A stretch of DNA of 64,000 nt from Betaproteobacteria bacterium (GTDB lineage Bacteria > Pseudomonadota > Gammaproteobacteria > Burkholderiales > Casimicrobiaceae), in contig JAAFIS010000002.1 of the NCBI GenBank assembly GCA_013298695.1, forward strand, positions 154,935 to 218,934, in the 5' to 3' direction. The position numbers and the translations under genes were made by a program. The stretch's first letter is position 1, and the number at the start of each line of letters is the position of its first letter. The notes below the pieces were generated by a model. That model was not told the DNA's origin. It was given only the letters and a program-made list of their open reading frames with translations, and searched no databases. Below are positions 53,784 to 62,812 of the stretch, piece by piece.

Positions 53784-53868
53784 GCCGCTATTGTAGGAGC
53801 GGCTTACTGCGATCAACATTCCAGTCGATACCGGAAAAAACGCGGCGGCTGGTCGCGGCTCGCTGCTC

Positions 53869-54720
53869 CTACAGTTTCGCGTAGCTTGCTGATTGTTCGA
53901 GTACGCGCCGTAGCGACATTCTCAAAGAACCGTAATTCTCATTGCGTTCACGCGTTACTTCGTTCATGTACAGACGTCGATTGATTTCGATTTGAATGCT
54001 GTGGCGATTCTGGGTCGGCTTGCCGAATTGCTTAACCAGCTCAACACCTTTGTACGGATCGTTCACCGCAACACTTAACCCCTCAGCTTCGAATGCGGCG
54101 CGCAGCATCGCAGTGAATTCAGGTGCGCAGGTGGATCCGTCTCGATCCCCGAGCACAATGTCAGGAAGCACGGTTCCCGCGGTGAGCCAAGAGCCAGTTT
54201 TTGCTTCGGCGGGCATCGAATGACAATTGATGTGGAACACTTTTCGATGTTTCATTTGGGCGGCGTTAATTGCTTCCCTCAGCGCTTTCCAATACGGTGT
54301 GTGAAACCGCTCGATGCGTTCACTGATTTCCGCGGCGCTGAGCTTTCGTGTGTAAATCGGCGATTTATCGTCGAGCTGTCGCCAGATCAACCCAATCCCG
54401 GAAGCGGTTTTTGGCGAATGATTCACCTTACCGGGCCAATGATCCGCAAGCATCTCAGTGTCAATGTCCTCAACGCGGCGGTTGGGGTCGATGTAGCTTC
54501 TTGGAAACTCCGCGCACACGAGTGTTGCGCCTAAATCGACCGCACTCGAAAACAGATCGTCAACATGCGTATCCTCGGCGCGCCGTAGCTGCAAAAAATC
54601 ACACGAAAATTGAAAATCTCTCGGATAGCGAACACCGCTGTGGGGGGAATCGAGCACTAGGGGAATTGAAGGCGCTTTTGCAGGCGGCGCCAGAACGCGA
54701 ACGGGTTGAAACTCAAACAT
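53869..54720 (-). CDS. N-formylglutamate amidohydrolase family protein
   Basis: Hydrolyses N-formylglutamate to glutamate and formate in one histidine-degradation route (HutG type). The 283-residue protein shows LVLDSPHSGVRYPRDF, EDTHVDDLFSSAVDLGATLV, SYIDPNRRVEDID, INCHSMPAEAK and QNRHSIQIEINRRLYMNE, which carry the conserved His, Asp and Glu of the family. No other hut gene is near, so the true substrate may be another N-acyl amino acid. It is divergent from proS across a hairpin-rich gap. Confidence 0.8.
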   Translation of the reverse strand: MFEFQPVRVLAPPAKAPSIPLVLDSPHSGVRYPRDFQFSCDFLQLRRAEDTHVDDLFSSAVDLGATLVCAEFPRSYIDPNRRVEDIDTEMLADHWPGKVNHSPKTASGIGLIWRQLDDKSPIYTRKLSAAEISERIERFHTPYWKALREAINAAQMKHRKVFHINCHSMPAEAKTGSWLTAGTVLPDIVLGDRDGSTCAPEFTAMLRAAFEAEGLSVAVNDPYKGVELVKQFGKPTQNRHSIQIEINRRLYMNEVTRERNENYGSLRMSLRRVLEQSASYAKL

Positions 54721-54744
54721 GATTGAAGAATAGGGGAAAATGGC

Positions 54745-54832
54745 GGGAAAGACGAATGCGTCTTTCCCGGACGAATGATGATCGCGCTTCGCGCTAGAGG
54801 AATGTCGAAACGTTGCGATTGCGCAACGTTTC
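54745..54832. promoter_or_regulatory. Two perfect hairpins in the proS leader
   Basis: GGGAAAGACG/CGTCTTTCCC (54745-54754 and 54759-54768) and GAAACGTTGCG/CGCAACGTTTC (54807-54817 and 54822-54832) each close a four-base loop. A small GCGCTTCGCGC stem lies between them. There are no T-runs, so they are not simple terminators. They stand in the 194-bp gap before proS and may shape its leader RNA, or be repeat copies. Confidence 0.45.
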
Positions 54833-54914
54833 CTCTGAAATCAAGCGAGCGAAGTAAGGCCATCAGTGCAAAGCTTTGCGTCATTCGTCATGGGTCATTC
54901 TTCCTTGCATTTTT

Positions 54915-56642
54915 ATGAAACTCAGCCAATTTTTCCTCTCCACCACCAAAGAAGCCCCCTCCGAAGCGGAAATCGTTTCTCATCAATTGATGATGCGCGC
55001 GGGGATGCTCAAAAAACTCGGCGCGGGTATTTATTCGTGGATGCCGCTGGGTGTGCGCGTGCTACGCAAAGTGGAGAACATCATCCGCGAAGAAATGGAT
55101 CGAGCAGGAGCGATTGAGCTTTTGATGCCAGTAATTCAGCCCGCAGAACTCTGGCAAGAGTCAGGGCGCTGGGACACGATGGGACCGGAAATGATGCGCA
55201 TCAAAGATCGGCATGATCGCGATTTCATCGTGCAACCGACGAGCGAAGAAGTGATCACCGATATTGCGCGGCAAGAGCTTCGTTCATGGCGTCAATTGCC
55301 ACGAAATTTCTACCATATTCAAACAAAATTTCGCGATGAGCGGCGCCCACGTTTTGGTGTGATGCGTTCGCGTGAATTCATCATGAAAGATGCGTATTCG
55401 TTTGACGTTGACGAAGCGGCTATGGATCTGAGCTATGGAAAGATGTACGACGCCTATTGCGCGATCTTCAATCGATTGGGTCTGCAATATCGCGCGGTCG
55501 CCGCAGACTCTGGCAAGATCGGCGGTGCGAAAACACAAGAATTCCAAGTGCTCGCTGAAAGCGGCGAAGATGTGATTGCCTACGCGCCAGATTCGGATTA
55601 CGCAGCGAATCTCGAGCTTGCCGAAGCGCTCGCTCCGTCAACACCGCGCGCCGCGCCTTCGAAAGCGCTTGAACTCGTTCACACGCCCGGTCAGAAAACC
55701 TGCGAAGACGTAAGCAATTTTTTGAAATTGCCGATGACGCAACAGCTCAAGGCGATGATGTACATGAGCGACGCAGGATTCGTGCTTTGCATGCTGCGCG
55801 CGGATCACATGGTCAACGAGGTGAAGCTCAGCAAGCTCAAAGAACTCGCGAACTATCGCCCAGCAACTGCGGACGAAATCCAGGAATATTTGGGCGTCGA
55901 GCCCGGCTACTGCGGCCCCGTGCCACGTCACGGCAAGGCGCATCCGGGCAAAGTGATCGTGATCGCTGATCGCACCGCAGCCGCAATGTCGGATTTCGTG
56001 TGCGGCGCGAACGAATCGGGCTATCACGTGAGCGGTGCGAACTGGGGTCGCGATTGTGCAGAGCCCGATGTCGTCGCTGACATCCGTAACGTCGTGGAAG
56101 GCGATGCTTCGCCCGATGGCAAAGGCGTGTTGAAGCTCCGTCGGGGTATCGAAGTCGGCCACGTGTTTGCACTCGGCACCAAATATTCCGACGCGCTCAA
56201 GGCGAACTATCTTGCCGCCGATCAAAGCGAAAAAGTGATGTGGATGGGCTGCTACGGCATCGGTGTGACGCGCGTGGTCGCCGCAGCGATCGAACAGAAC
56301 AACGACGAGCGCGGTATCGTGTGGCCGGAAGCGATGGCACCGTTCACCGTCGCAATTGCGGCGCTCGGCTATGACCGGAGCGCGGAGGTGAAAGCCGCCG
56401 CCGACAAACTCTATGCGGAACTACGCGCGGCGGGTGTCGATGTCGCGCTCGATGATCGCGGCGAGCGCCCAGGTGTGATGTTTGCCGAGCTTGAACTGAT
56501 CGGCATTCCACACCGCATCACTGTCGGTGATCGTGGACTCAAAGAAGGCGTCGTTGAATACCAAGCGCGCAGAGAGACAGCAGCGATAAAGATCGCGCTC
56601 GCCGACGCGGTGGCGCATGTTCGCGGTGTGCTGAAAAGCTAA
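54915..56642 (+). CDS. proS: Prolyl-tRNA synthetase, bacterial type with editing domain
   Basis: Charges tRNA-Pro in the cytoplasm. The 575-residue class II synthetase has motif 1 around IEDLLMPV-like [14 protein letters not shown], motif 2 [20 protein letters not shown] and motif 3 [20 protein letters not shown]. The inserted editing (INS) domain is at about 230-385 ([20 protein letters not shown]), and the C-terminal anticodon domain is [20 protein letters not shown]. The [10 protein letters not shown] start is the family standard. A longer frame adds 13 residues. The leader holds two strong hairpins. Confidence 0.97.
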   Translation: MKLSQFFLSTTKEAPSEAEIVSHQLMMRAGMLKKLGAGIYSWMPLGVRVLRKVENIIREEMDRAGAIELLMPVIQPAELWQESGRWDTMGPEMMRIKDRHDRDFIVQPTSEEVITDIARQELRSWRQLPRNFYHIQTKFRDERRPRFGVMRSREFIMKDAYSFDVDEAAMDLSYGKMYDAYCAIFNRLGLQYRAVAADSGKIGGAKTQEFQVLAESGEDVIAYAPDSDYAANLELAEALAPSTPRAAPSKALELVHTPGQKTCEDVSNFLKLPMTQQLKAMMYMSDAGFVLCMLRADHMVNEVKLSKLKELANYRPATADEIQEYLGVEPGYCGPVPRHGKAHPGKVIVIADRTAAAMSDFVCGANESGYHVSGANWGRDCAEPDVVADIRNVVEGDASPDGKGVLKLRRGIEVGHVFALGTKYSDALKANYLAADQSEKVMWMGCYGIGVTRVVAAAIEQNNDERGIVWPEAMAPFTVAIAALGYDRSAEVKAAADKLYAELRAAGVDVALDDRGERPGVMFAELELIGIPHRITVGDRGLKEGVVEYQARRETAAIKIALADAVAHVRGVLKS

Positions 56643-56656
56643 ACTAGCGTATTCAC

Positions 56657-56748
56657 TCGATCGCCGCATGAATTGGGCGATCACTGAGATTTATCTGTGT
56701 GTCGAAACACTAGTTTAATTTCGGCGTCGCCCAATAGCGTTGAGCGCT
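56657..56748. repeat. Two-hairpin intergenic element, copy L
   Basis: Arm 1: GATCGCC (56659-56665) and GGCGATC (56676-56682), enclosing GCATGAATTG. Arm 2 is diverged: TTTCGGCGTCGCCCAATAGC. It begins 15 bp after the proS stop codon. Confidence 0.6.
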
Positions 56749-57068
56749 CAGCGCTGAAGCTGATCTAGATCTTGTGTTCAGATAAACCGCTCACTGGCGA
56801 GTGAACTTCTGCATCTACGTGAGCACGGCAGTCGCACTACGTAGCCACTGATGGCTCGCGCGGCGCGTCGACCTTGCATCGTTGTTTGCATTGCGGCGTC
56901 TATGCACGTTGGCGTGTAAGCCGTCGCGGAAGGCACGTCCGCTTATTTGGCTTTAACCAATGCCCTGCACACCTGTTTTCATTGGGTGAATAATGCAGTC
57001 ACGCTGGGTTTCGAAAACTGCTTTAATCTAGCTTCTTGCCCGACTATCTTTGCGTTTTTCCGCAAAAG
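56749..57068. other. Gap between convergent genes, no gene seen
   Basis: About 320 bp between the element after proS and the end of the LysR gene. I see only short, weak dyads (AGCGCTCAGCGCT near 56745) and no tRNA, convincing reading frame or terminator with a T-run. Confidence 0.35.
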
Positions 57069-57977
57069 CTATCGTCGCCACGGCGGAACCGGTTGGAATC
57101 GCTTCGTAAAAAACTCGATGAAAACACGGGCTCGCGCCGTCATGCCGCGCCGCTCAGGGACGAGCGCCGAAACGTCGGCGTCAGGCAGTTGCCATTGATC
57201 AAGGACGCGCACCAAGCGGCCGCTTTTCAGGTCGTCGGCAAGATCCCACTCTGACCGAATCATGAGCCCTTTCCCATCAAGCGCCCACTGCTTAATCACA
57301 GCGCCGTCGTTGCTCGCGAGCGCACTGTGCACGCGCACCGATGTCTCTTGCCGCCGTTTATTGAAAAAACGCCACAGCGTGACGTCCGCATCGTTTTCGC
57401 GCAGCACGAGGCATGCGTGATCGGAGAGCTGCTGCGGCGTTTCGGGTGCGGGCTTTTTCGCAAGATACGCCGGTGAGGCAACGATATAGCGCTCGTTTTT
57501 CGCCAAAGCAAACGCAACTTGCGAGGTGTCGACCAGCTCGCCGAGATGAATCACCGCGTCATAGAGCGCGTCATCTTGCGCGCTCCATCGGTCTGACAAC
57601 GTGAGCGACACTTCCAGATGCGGATACTCGCTGTGAAAATCCGCGAGCGCAGGCGCAACAAATTTTCGACCGAAACCAAGCGTCGAAAGGATTTTTAACT
57701 GGCCGCGAACCACGGACTTTCTTGAGCGAACAGCGTCAATTAATCGATCATATTGTTCGACGATCGATTCACTTTCGGCCAAAAACACTTCGCCCTCGTC
57801 GGTCAACCTGAGTTTTCGCGAACTCCGATCGAGCAAACGAACACCCAGCCTCGCCTCAAGCCCTTGCAACCGCTGCGTCACCGCCGACGGGGTGACATCC
57901 ATGGCACGTGCGGCAGCCGCAAGACTTCCGCGCTGCACGATGGTCACGAAAAATCGTGGATCATCAACTTCACGCAT
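57069..57977 (-). CDS. LysR-family transcription regulator (DmlR-like)
   Basis: The 302-residue regulator has a helix-turn-helix domain at about 1-60 (FFVTIVQRGSLAAAARAMDV, then TPSAVTQRLQGLEARLGVRL) and a LysR inducer domain to the end. It is closest in type to the DmlR/TtuA group. It is divergent from a dehalogenase-like hydrolase gene with a tartrate/D-malate dehydrogenase gene behind it, the same arrangement in which E. coli DmlR controls dmlA. A start with GGTGGA upstream is preferred over one 22 codons earlier. The inducer, probably a hydroxy-acid, is inferred from context. Confidence 0.85.
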   Translation of the reverse strand: MREVDDPRFFVTIVQRGSLAAAARAMDVTPSAVTQRLQGLEARLGVRLLDRSSRKLRLTDEGEVFLAESESIVEQYDRLIDAVRSRKSVVRGQLKILSTLGFGRKFVAPALADFHSEYPHLEVSLTLSDRWSAQDDALYDAVIHLGELVDTSQVAFALAKNERYIVASPAYLAKKPAPETPQQLSDHACLVLRENDADVTLWRFFNKRRQETSVRVHSALASNDGAVIKQWALDGKGLMIRSEWDLADDLKSGRLVRVLDQWQLPDADVSALVPERRGMTARARVFIEFFTKRFQPVPPWRR

Positions 57978-58304
57978 ATAAATCCACCCTCGAATGTTTA
58001 GCCAATCTAAATTTATGTTTAGTGATTGGTTAACCACATCCACAATTGTTTCACCTATGATGGCTTATTCAAGCAGAGAACTCGGAAATGAGGAACAGAA
58101 AATTCTTATCGTGGGTTCGAAATCCTCGATTTCTCACTTTTTGACACATCGAAACCGAAAACCGCACATTCGAGGCGCGCGCGCCCGCGCGATTCGCGTA
58201 GTTTCAAGCTTTCCAAGCGCGCTGAACTTGCAAGGCAATAACGTCCCGTCGCCTGTGCTTGAATCGAATCAGAGGATCTCGTCCTAAACCCACACGCCCA
58301 CACC
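57978..58304. other. Divergent promoter region between LysR gene and hydrolase
   Basis: About 330 bp without a credible gene. ATCTAAATTTATGTTTAGTG (58006-58025) contains a CTAAA/TTTAG dyad of the kind LysR proteins bind near their own start. Promoters for both directions must lie here. A GTTCGAAATCC stretch at 58115 recalls a tRNA T-arm but no cloverleaf surrounds it. Confidence 0.35.
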
Positions 58305-59195
58305 ATGTTTCCCGCTCACTCGCTTCGAAGTTATTCTGCAAACGGCATCCACATCAACGCCCGCGTCAGTGACGTTCGCGATAAACCGCCGTTGCTGCTG
58401 TTGCATGGCCATCCGCAAACACACGTTATCTGGCATAAAGTCGCGCCAGAACTTGCCAAACACTTCACATGGGTAGCGCCAGATTTGCGCGGTTACGGCG
58501 ATAGCGACAAACCCGCGTCTGATGCGTCAACGAATCATGCGCCGTACTCAAAGCGCGAAATGGCAGAGGACATGGTGCAACTCATGGCGCACCTAGGTTT
58601 CAAAAAATTTAACGTATTGGCGCATGATCGTGGAGCACGCGTAACGCATCGAATGATGGTGGATCATCCAAAAGCGGTAGAGCGCGCCACGTTGCTCGAC
58701 ATTGCGCCGACGCTTGCAATGTATGAACAAACAACAATGGAGTTTGCTCGCGCGTATTTCCACTGGTTCTTTTTGATTCAGCGCGAGCCACTGCCGGAAA
58801 CGATGATCGAAGCGAACCCCGAATTTTTCATTGAAAAGATGATGGGCAATCGACACGCCGGGCTTTCCGCATTCACGCCAGACGCGCTCGCGGAATACCG
58901 CCGCTGCATACGTTTACCCGGTATCGCACATGCGATTTGTGAAGACTACCGAGCCGCCGCGACGATTGATCTCGAACATGATCGCGCGGATCGCGAAGCG
59001 GGTCGAAAAATCGCGCAACCGCTGCAGATCCTGTGGGGAGCGAACGGAGTGATCGAGAAGTGTTTCAAGCCGCTTGAAGAATGGAAGCGCGTCGCATCTG
59101 ACGTGCGCGGAAAATCAGTGCCGTGCGGTCACTACATTCCGGAAGAAGCGCCAGATGCTTTGCTCGCAGAGGCACTACCTTTTCTGCTGGAATAA
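58305..59195 (+). CDS. Haloacetate dehalogenase-like alpha/beta hydrolase
   Basis: The 296-residue protein has every key residue of fluoroacetate/haloacetate dehalogenases (EC 3.8.1.3): LLLLHGHPQTHVIWHKVAPE, nucleophile Asp with its two Arg partners in AHDRGARVTHR, LDIAPT, the halide-holding His-Trp in YFHWFFL, Tyr in CEDYRAAATIDLEHD and the catalytic His in CGHYIPEE. Such enzymes turn haloacetate into glycolate plus halide. The match is strong at the motif level, but activity on fluoroacetate must be shown. It heads a run with a tartrate/D-malate dehydrogenase gene behind a divergent LysR gene. Confidence 0.8.
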   Translation: MFPAHSLRSYSANGIHINARVSDVRDKPPLLLLHGHPQTHVIWHKVAPELAKHFTWVAPDLRGYGDSDKPASDASTNHAPYSKREMAEDMVQLMAHLGFKKFNVLAHDRGARVTHRMMVDHPKAVERATLLDIAPTLAMYEQTTMEFARAYFHWFFLIQREPLPETMIEANPEFFIEKMMGNRHAGLSAFTPDALAEYRRCIRLPGIAHAICEDYRAAATIDLEHDRADREAGRKIAQPLQILWGANGVIEKCFKPLEEWKRVASDVRGKSVPCGHYIPEEAPDALLAEALPFLLE

Positions 59196-59332
59196 ATGAA
59201 CGCGTTTTTCCTTCCACATCATTGCGAGCGCAGCGAATCAAACAATAAAGCAGCGACTCCGTACACGGCTAAACAGTCACGAGCGCCCTCTAAATCGCTT
59301 GCACAATTTCACCTACCACTCAATAAAACATC

Positions 59333-60415
59333 ATGACCAAACGAATCGCAGTTATCGCCGGTGACGGCATTGGCACTGAAGTCATGCCGGAGGGCATTCG
59401 TGTACTCGAAGCCGCGGCGAAAAAATTCGATATTCCACTCGCATTCGATCACTTCGATTTCTCGTCGTATGAGTATTACAAGAAACACGGCAAGATGTTG
59501 CCCGACAACTGGAAAGATCAAATCGGATCACACGACGCAATTTATTTCGGCGCGGTCGGCTGGCCGGCGAAGATTCCCGATCACATTTCGCTCTGGGGTT
59601 CATTGATTCTGTTCCGCCGCGAATTTGATCAATACGTGAATTTGCGCCCTGCTCGATTGATGCCCGGCGTGATCGCGCCCGTAGTGAAAAAAGATGGTTC
59701 CGCGTACAAAGCCGGTGAGATCGATTTCTATATTGTTCGCGAAAACACTGAGGGCGAATACTCCAGCGTCGGCGGCCGTATGTTTAACGGCACGGATCGC
59801 GAATTCGTTTTGCAAGAGGCGGTGTTTACGCGAACTGGCGTGGATCGCATTCTGAAGTTCGCATTTGATCTCGCACAATCGCGCCCGAAGAAGCACCTCA
59901 CTAGCGCGACAAAATCAAACGGCATTTCGATATCCATGCCCTACTGGGATGAACGCGTCGAGGCAATGGCGAAAAAATTTAGCGATGTACAACTCGACAA
60001 ATTTCACATCGATATTCTCACCGCGCATTTCGTGCAGCGACCCGCGTTCTTCGATGTAGTGGTGGCCAGCAATTTGTTCGGCGACATCCTTTCTGATCTT
60101 GGCCCTGCATGCACGGGAACGATTGGCATTGCGCCGTCGGCCAACATCAATCCCGAGCGCAAATTTCCGTCGCTCTTCGAGCCCGTTCACGGCAGCGCGC
60201 CTGACATTGCCGGGCAAGGCATCGCCAATCCGATTGGTCAAATTTGGTGTGGCGCGATGATGCTTGAACATTTAGGCTACAAAACTGCGCATGACGCGAT
60301 CTTGAGAGCGATTGAGCAATCAACGGCTTCGACCATTAAAACCGGCGATCTGGGCGGCACCGCAAAAACCGCAGACGTCGGAAAATACATTGCGGATGTG
60401 ATTGCAGGAGCGTAG
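59333..60415 (+). CDS. dmlA: Tartrate dehydrogenase / D-malate dehydrogenase (decarboxylating)
   Basis: The NAD-dependent beta-decarboxylating dehydrogenase acts on D-malate and tartrate, giving pyruvate or oxaloglycolate and glycerate. The 360 residues show the family order: IAVIAGDGIGTEVMPEGIRV, GAVGWPAKIPDHISLWGSLI (a block special to DmlA/TtuC), NLRPARLMPG, VRENTEGEYSSVGG, SNLFGDILSDLGPACTGTIG (metal Asp residues) and EPVHGSAPDIAGQGIANPIG. It lies 137 bp after the dehalogenase-like gene, with a LysR gene of DmlR type close by. A strong terminator follows. Confidence 0.9.
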   Translation: MTKRIAVIAGDGIGTEVMPEGIRVLEAAAKKFDIPLAFDHFDFSSYEYYKKHGKMLPDNWKDQIGSHDAIYFGAVGWPAKIPDHISLWGSLILFRREFDQYVNLRPARLMPGVIAPVVKKDGSAYKAGEIDFYIVRENTEGEYSSVGGRMFNGTDREFVLQEAVFTRTGVDRILKFAFDLAQSRPKKHLTSATKSNGISISMPYWDERVEAMAKKFSDVQLDKFHIDILTAHFVQRPAFFDVVVASNLFGDILSDLGPACTGTIGIAPSANINPERKFPSLFEPVHGSAPDIAGQGIANPIGQIWCGAMMLEHLGYKTAHDAILRAIEQSTASTIKTGDLGGTAKTADVGKYIADVIAGA

Positions 60416-60438
60416 CGCATCCCTCTGCAGGCGAGCGC

Positions 60439-60468
60439 AAAAAGGAGGACAATTTGTTCTCCTTTTTT
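60439..60468 (+). terminator. Intrinsic terminator after dmlA
   Basis: AAAAAGGAG pairs with CTCCTTTTTT, and the inner bases GACAATTTGTT extend the stem imperfectly. The arm itself supplies the T-run. It begins 24 bp after the stop codon. Confidence 0.85.
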
Positions 60469-60487
60469 CATTTTGAGCGATCTCATC

Positions 60488-62032
60488 ATGACTGCGCGCC
60501 CTGATACGTCCCCATCCGACTCTGCAATCGCGGAGCGAGTCTCAAATCTCCCCTTGCCCTCGGGAAGAGGGGCCGGGGGTGAGGGAAGACGCGAAGCGAC
60601 TGATTCTGACAGTTCGGCAAAACTGCTTACCCGCATTTCGAAGCAGTGGGACGATGACATCGTTCCGCAGCTGATTGAGTACGTAAAGCTTCCCGCTAAG
60701 TCGCCCGCGTTTGAAGCAGAGTGGCAACGCGCCGGGCAAATTCAGCGCGCGATTGAGCAGGCGAAAAAATTCGTCGGCGCGCAACCCGTGAAAAACATGA
60801 CGCTGGAAATCATCACGCTTGAAGGCCGCACGCCGGTGCTCTTCTTCGATATTCCGGGAACAGGAACCAAGGCAAACGGGAAAACGGTATTGCTATACGG
60901 CCATCTCGACAAGCAACCGGAGATGAACGGCTGGCGCGACGACATTGGGCCGTGGACGCCGCTGGTTGAAGACGGCAAACTCTATGGTCGCGGTAGCGCA
61001 GATGACGGTTACGCAGTGTTTGCGTCGCTCGCTGCGGTAATCGCGCTCGATGCAGAGAACATCTCGCGCCCGCGCGTGCTGGGTTTGATTGAAACCTGTG
61101 AAGAATCGGGCTCGTTTGATTTGCCGCCGTATCTCGACGCACTCGCGCCGCGCATGGGAGACGTCGGGCTCGTGGTCGCGCTCGATTCGGGTGCGGGCAA
61201 TTACGACCAGCTATGGGCAACGACGTCGCTGCGCGGCATGGTGAGCGGCGTGATGACGGTGCGCATGTTGACCGAAGGCGTGCATTCGGGGGATGCCGGT
61301 GGCGTGGTGCCGAGTACGTTTCGCATCGCGCGACAGCTTTTGGATCGCATCGACGATTCTGCAACCGGAGCGACCAAATCCTCAGTGTTCAACGCACCGA
61401 TTCCTGAAGAGCGCCTGGTGCAGGCCCAGCAAGCGACAGAGATTTTGGGCGACAGCTTGTGGAAGCGCTTCCCGTGGCAAAGCTGCGGCGGCGCGCATGA
61501 GTTCACGTTACCGACGAGCAACGATCCGGTGGAACTCATTTTGAATCGCACCTGGCGTGCATCGTTGTCGATCGTTGGCGCAGATGGCTTGCCTTCCACC
61601 AAAGACGCGGGCAATGTGCTGCGCCCGTTCACTGCGCTCAAACTTTCGCTGCGCATTCCTCCAACCGTCGACGGCGACGAAGCGGTCGCAGAGATTAAAC
61701 GGCTCGTGGAAAAAGATACACCTTACAACGCGCAAGTCACCTTTGTTGGCGGCGGTGCAACCGGCTGGAACGCACCACCGTTTGCGCCGTGGTTAAGCGT
61801 TGCGCTCGACGCCGCGTCGATGCATTATTTCGGCAAACCCGCAGCCTACATGGGCGAAGGCGGCACCATTCCGTTTATGGGAATGCTCGGCGCAAAATTC
61901 CCGAACGCGCAAATGTTGGTGACCGGCGTGCTCGGCCCCAAATCCAACGCGCACGGACCGAACGAGTTTTTGCATATTGCGTATGCGAAGAAGGTAACCG
62001 CGGCGACGGCTTTGGTGATCTCGGCGGTGTGA
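60488..62032 (+). CDS. M20-family metallopeptidase
   Basis: The 514-residue zinc-dependent amino- or dipeptidase has metal ligands in LLYGHLDKQPEM (His, Asp), GRGSADDGYAVFASLAA (bridging Asp), CEESGS (catalytic Glu pair) and VALDSG, with a final His in NAHGPNEFLHI. The dimerisation domain is inserted at about 240-400. The first 40 residues are odd: they include LPLPSGRGAGGEGRR, the translation of a GC-rich repeat (60546-60590), and no in-frame ATG follows before the conserved core. So either this extension is real or the start is a non-standard codon further in. I chose the ATG at 60488. A TTG lies five codons earlier. Confidence 0.85.
   Translation: MTARPDTSPSDSAIAERVSNLPLPSGRGAGGEGRREATDSDSSAKLLTRISKQWDDDIVPQLIEYVKLPAKSPAFEAEWQRAGQIQRAIEQAKKFVGAQPVKNMTLEIITLEGRTPVLFFDIPGTGTKANGKTVLLYGHLDKQPEMNGWRDDIGPWTPLVEDGKLYGRGSADDGYAVFASLAAVIALDAENISRPRVLGLIETCEESGSFDLPPYLDALAPRMGDVGLVVALDSGAGNYDQLWATTSLRGMVSGVMTVRMLTEGVHSGDAGGVVPSTFRIARQLLDRIDDSATGATKSSVFNAPIPEERLVQAQQATEILGDSLWKRFPWQSCGGAHEFTLPTSNDPVELILNRTWRASLSIVGADGLPSTKDAGNVLRPFTALKLSLRIPPTVDGDEAVAEIKRLVEKDTPYNAQVTFVGGGATGWNAPPFAPWLSVALDAASMHYFGKPAAYMGEGGTIPFMGMLGAKFPNAQMLVTGVLGPKSNAHGPNEFLHIAYAKKVTAATALVISAV
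60546..60590 (+). repeat. GC-rich hairpin repeat inside the M20 coding region
   Basis: CTCCCCTTGCCCTCGGGAAG, then AGGGGCCGGGGGTGAGGG. Sequences of this kind are common as intergenic hairpins in proteobacterial genomes. Here it is read in frame as part of the M20 N-terminus, 58 bp after the chosen start codon. Confidence 0.6.
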
Positions 62033-62103
62033 TCAGCTCGCGCTAAATCGCGTTCCTCGAACGCACGCAACTATTGACGAATTGAAACGAGCAAAAGATA
62101 CGA

Positions 62104-62463
62104 ATGACATCACCAGCAGCAATCAATCTCGAACAGAAACTCACTCTTTTTGAGGGTTATTGGCAACCAAAAATCGTCGGGGAGTTCAACGGCAACGATC
62201 TTATGTTGGTGAAGGTCAAAGGCGAATTTAACTGGCACAAACACGACGATACAGATGACTTCTTCTATGTCATCAAAGGCAATCTCACAATTCAAATGCG
62301 CGATGGCGACGTGCAGCTGTCCGCAGGAGAGATGTATGTTGTGCCAAAAGGCGTGGAGCATTGTCCGAAAGCCACCGACGAATGCCATATCCTCTTGATC
62401 GAGCCTCGTGGCGTTCCCAATACGGGTGACGTTAAGACCGCGGTAGCAAAAGTTGCAATGTAA
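62104..62463 (+). CDS. Cupin-domain protein
   Basis: The 119-residue single-domain cupin keeps both motifs: GEFNWHKHDDTDDFFYVIKG (41-60), with a His-x-His and an acidic ligand, and AGEMYVVPKGVEHCPKA (74-90), with the last His. A bound metal is therefore likely. Small cupins of this kind often bind or isomerise sugars and hydroxy-acids, but the exact role is unknown. It follows the M20 gene by 71 bp and may share its transcript. Confidence 0.8.
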   Translation: MTSPAAINLEQKLTLFEGYWQPKIVGEFNGNDLMLVKVKGEFNWHKHDDTDDFFYVIKGNLTIQMRDGDVQLSAGEMYVVPKGVEHCPKATDECHILLIEPRGVPNTGDVKTAVAKVAM

Positions 62464-62474
62464 AGGCCAACGCC

Positions 62475-62583
62475 GTAGCCCGGATGCTCGCATCCGGATT
62501 CCCGTTGCCAGACGCAATCATTATCCGCAGCCACGATGCAGCAAAGTTGTTTACGAAAACCCGGATGCGAGCATTCGGGCTAC
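62475..62583. repeat. Inverted pair of GTAGCCC repeats
   Basis: GTAGCCCGGATGCTCGCATC (62475-62494, then CGG) faces CCGGATGCGAGCATTCGGGC (62561-62580, then TAC). The 23-bp arms are complementary with one mismatch across 63 bp, and each is itself partly palindromic. The first begins 12 bp after the cupin stop. A sister palindrome sits at 21716-21743. Repeats of this look occur widely in proteobacteria. Confidence 0.65.
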
Positions 62584-62726
62584 GCTCCGCACAAACTCGA
62601 GTGTCCATGATTCGGCGGGCTCGCCGCGAACGGACTTGCCTTCATTGACGGTCGCAAAATTGTGACGCGTTCGATGCGCGCTTCAGGATTCTTTCCTTTG
62701 TCTAAGCTAATTCAGCTAGTCCGATG

Positions 62727-62812
62727 AAAAGCCGCTTTAATTGGGCTGTAAACGCATTTGCTGAAAATCTCGTTAAACAATGGTTTCATCTTTTTTGCCC
62801 AATTAAACAGGG
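62727..62812. repeat. Two-hairpin intergenic element, copy M
   Basis: Left arm AAGCCGCTTTAATTGGGCTG (62729-62748), spacer with CTCGTTAAACAATGG, right arm TTTTGCCCAATTAAACAGGG (62794-62813). Both arms are half-decayed but keep the GCCCAATTAAA/TTTAATTGGGC core in inverted order. It lies upstream of the ATP-grasp gene. Confidence 0.6.

Noticed and set aside
56947-57198. An 83-codon plus-strand frame after proS
   Set aside because: More than half of it overlaps the end of the LysR gene in antisense, and the remainder has no ribosome site or coding look.
58106-58135. A GTTCGAAATCC stretch that recalls a tRNA T-arm
   Set aside because: No acceptor stem, D-arm or anticodon arm can be drawn around it, and I found no other tRNA candidate in the window.
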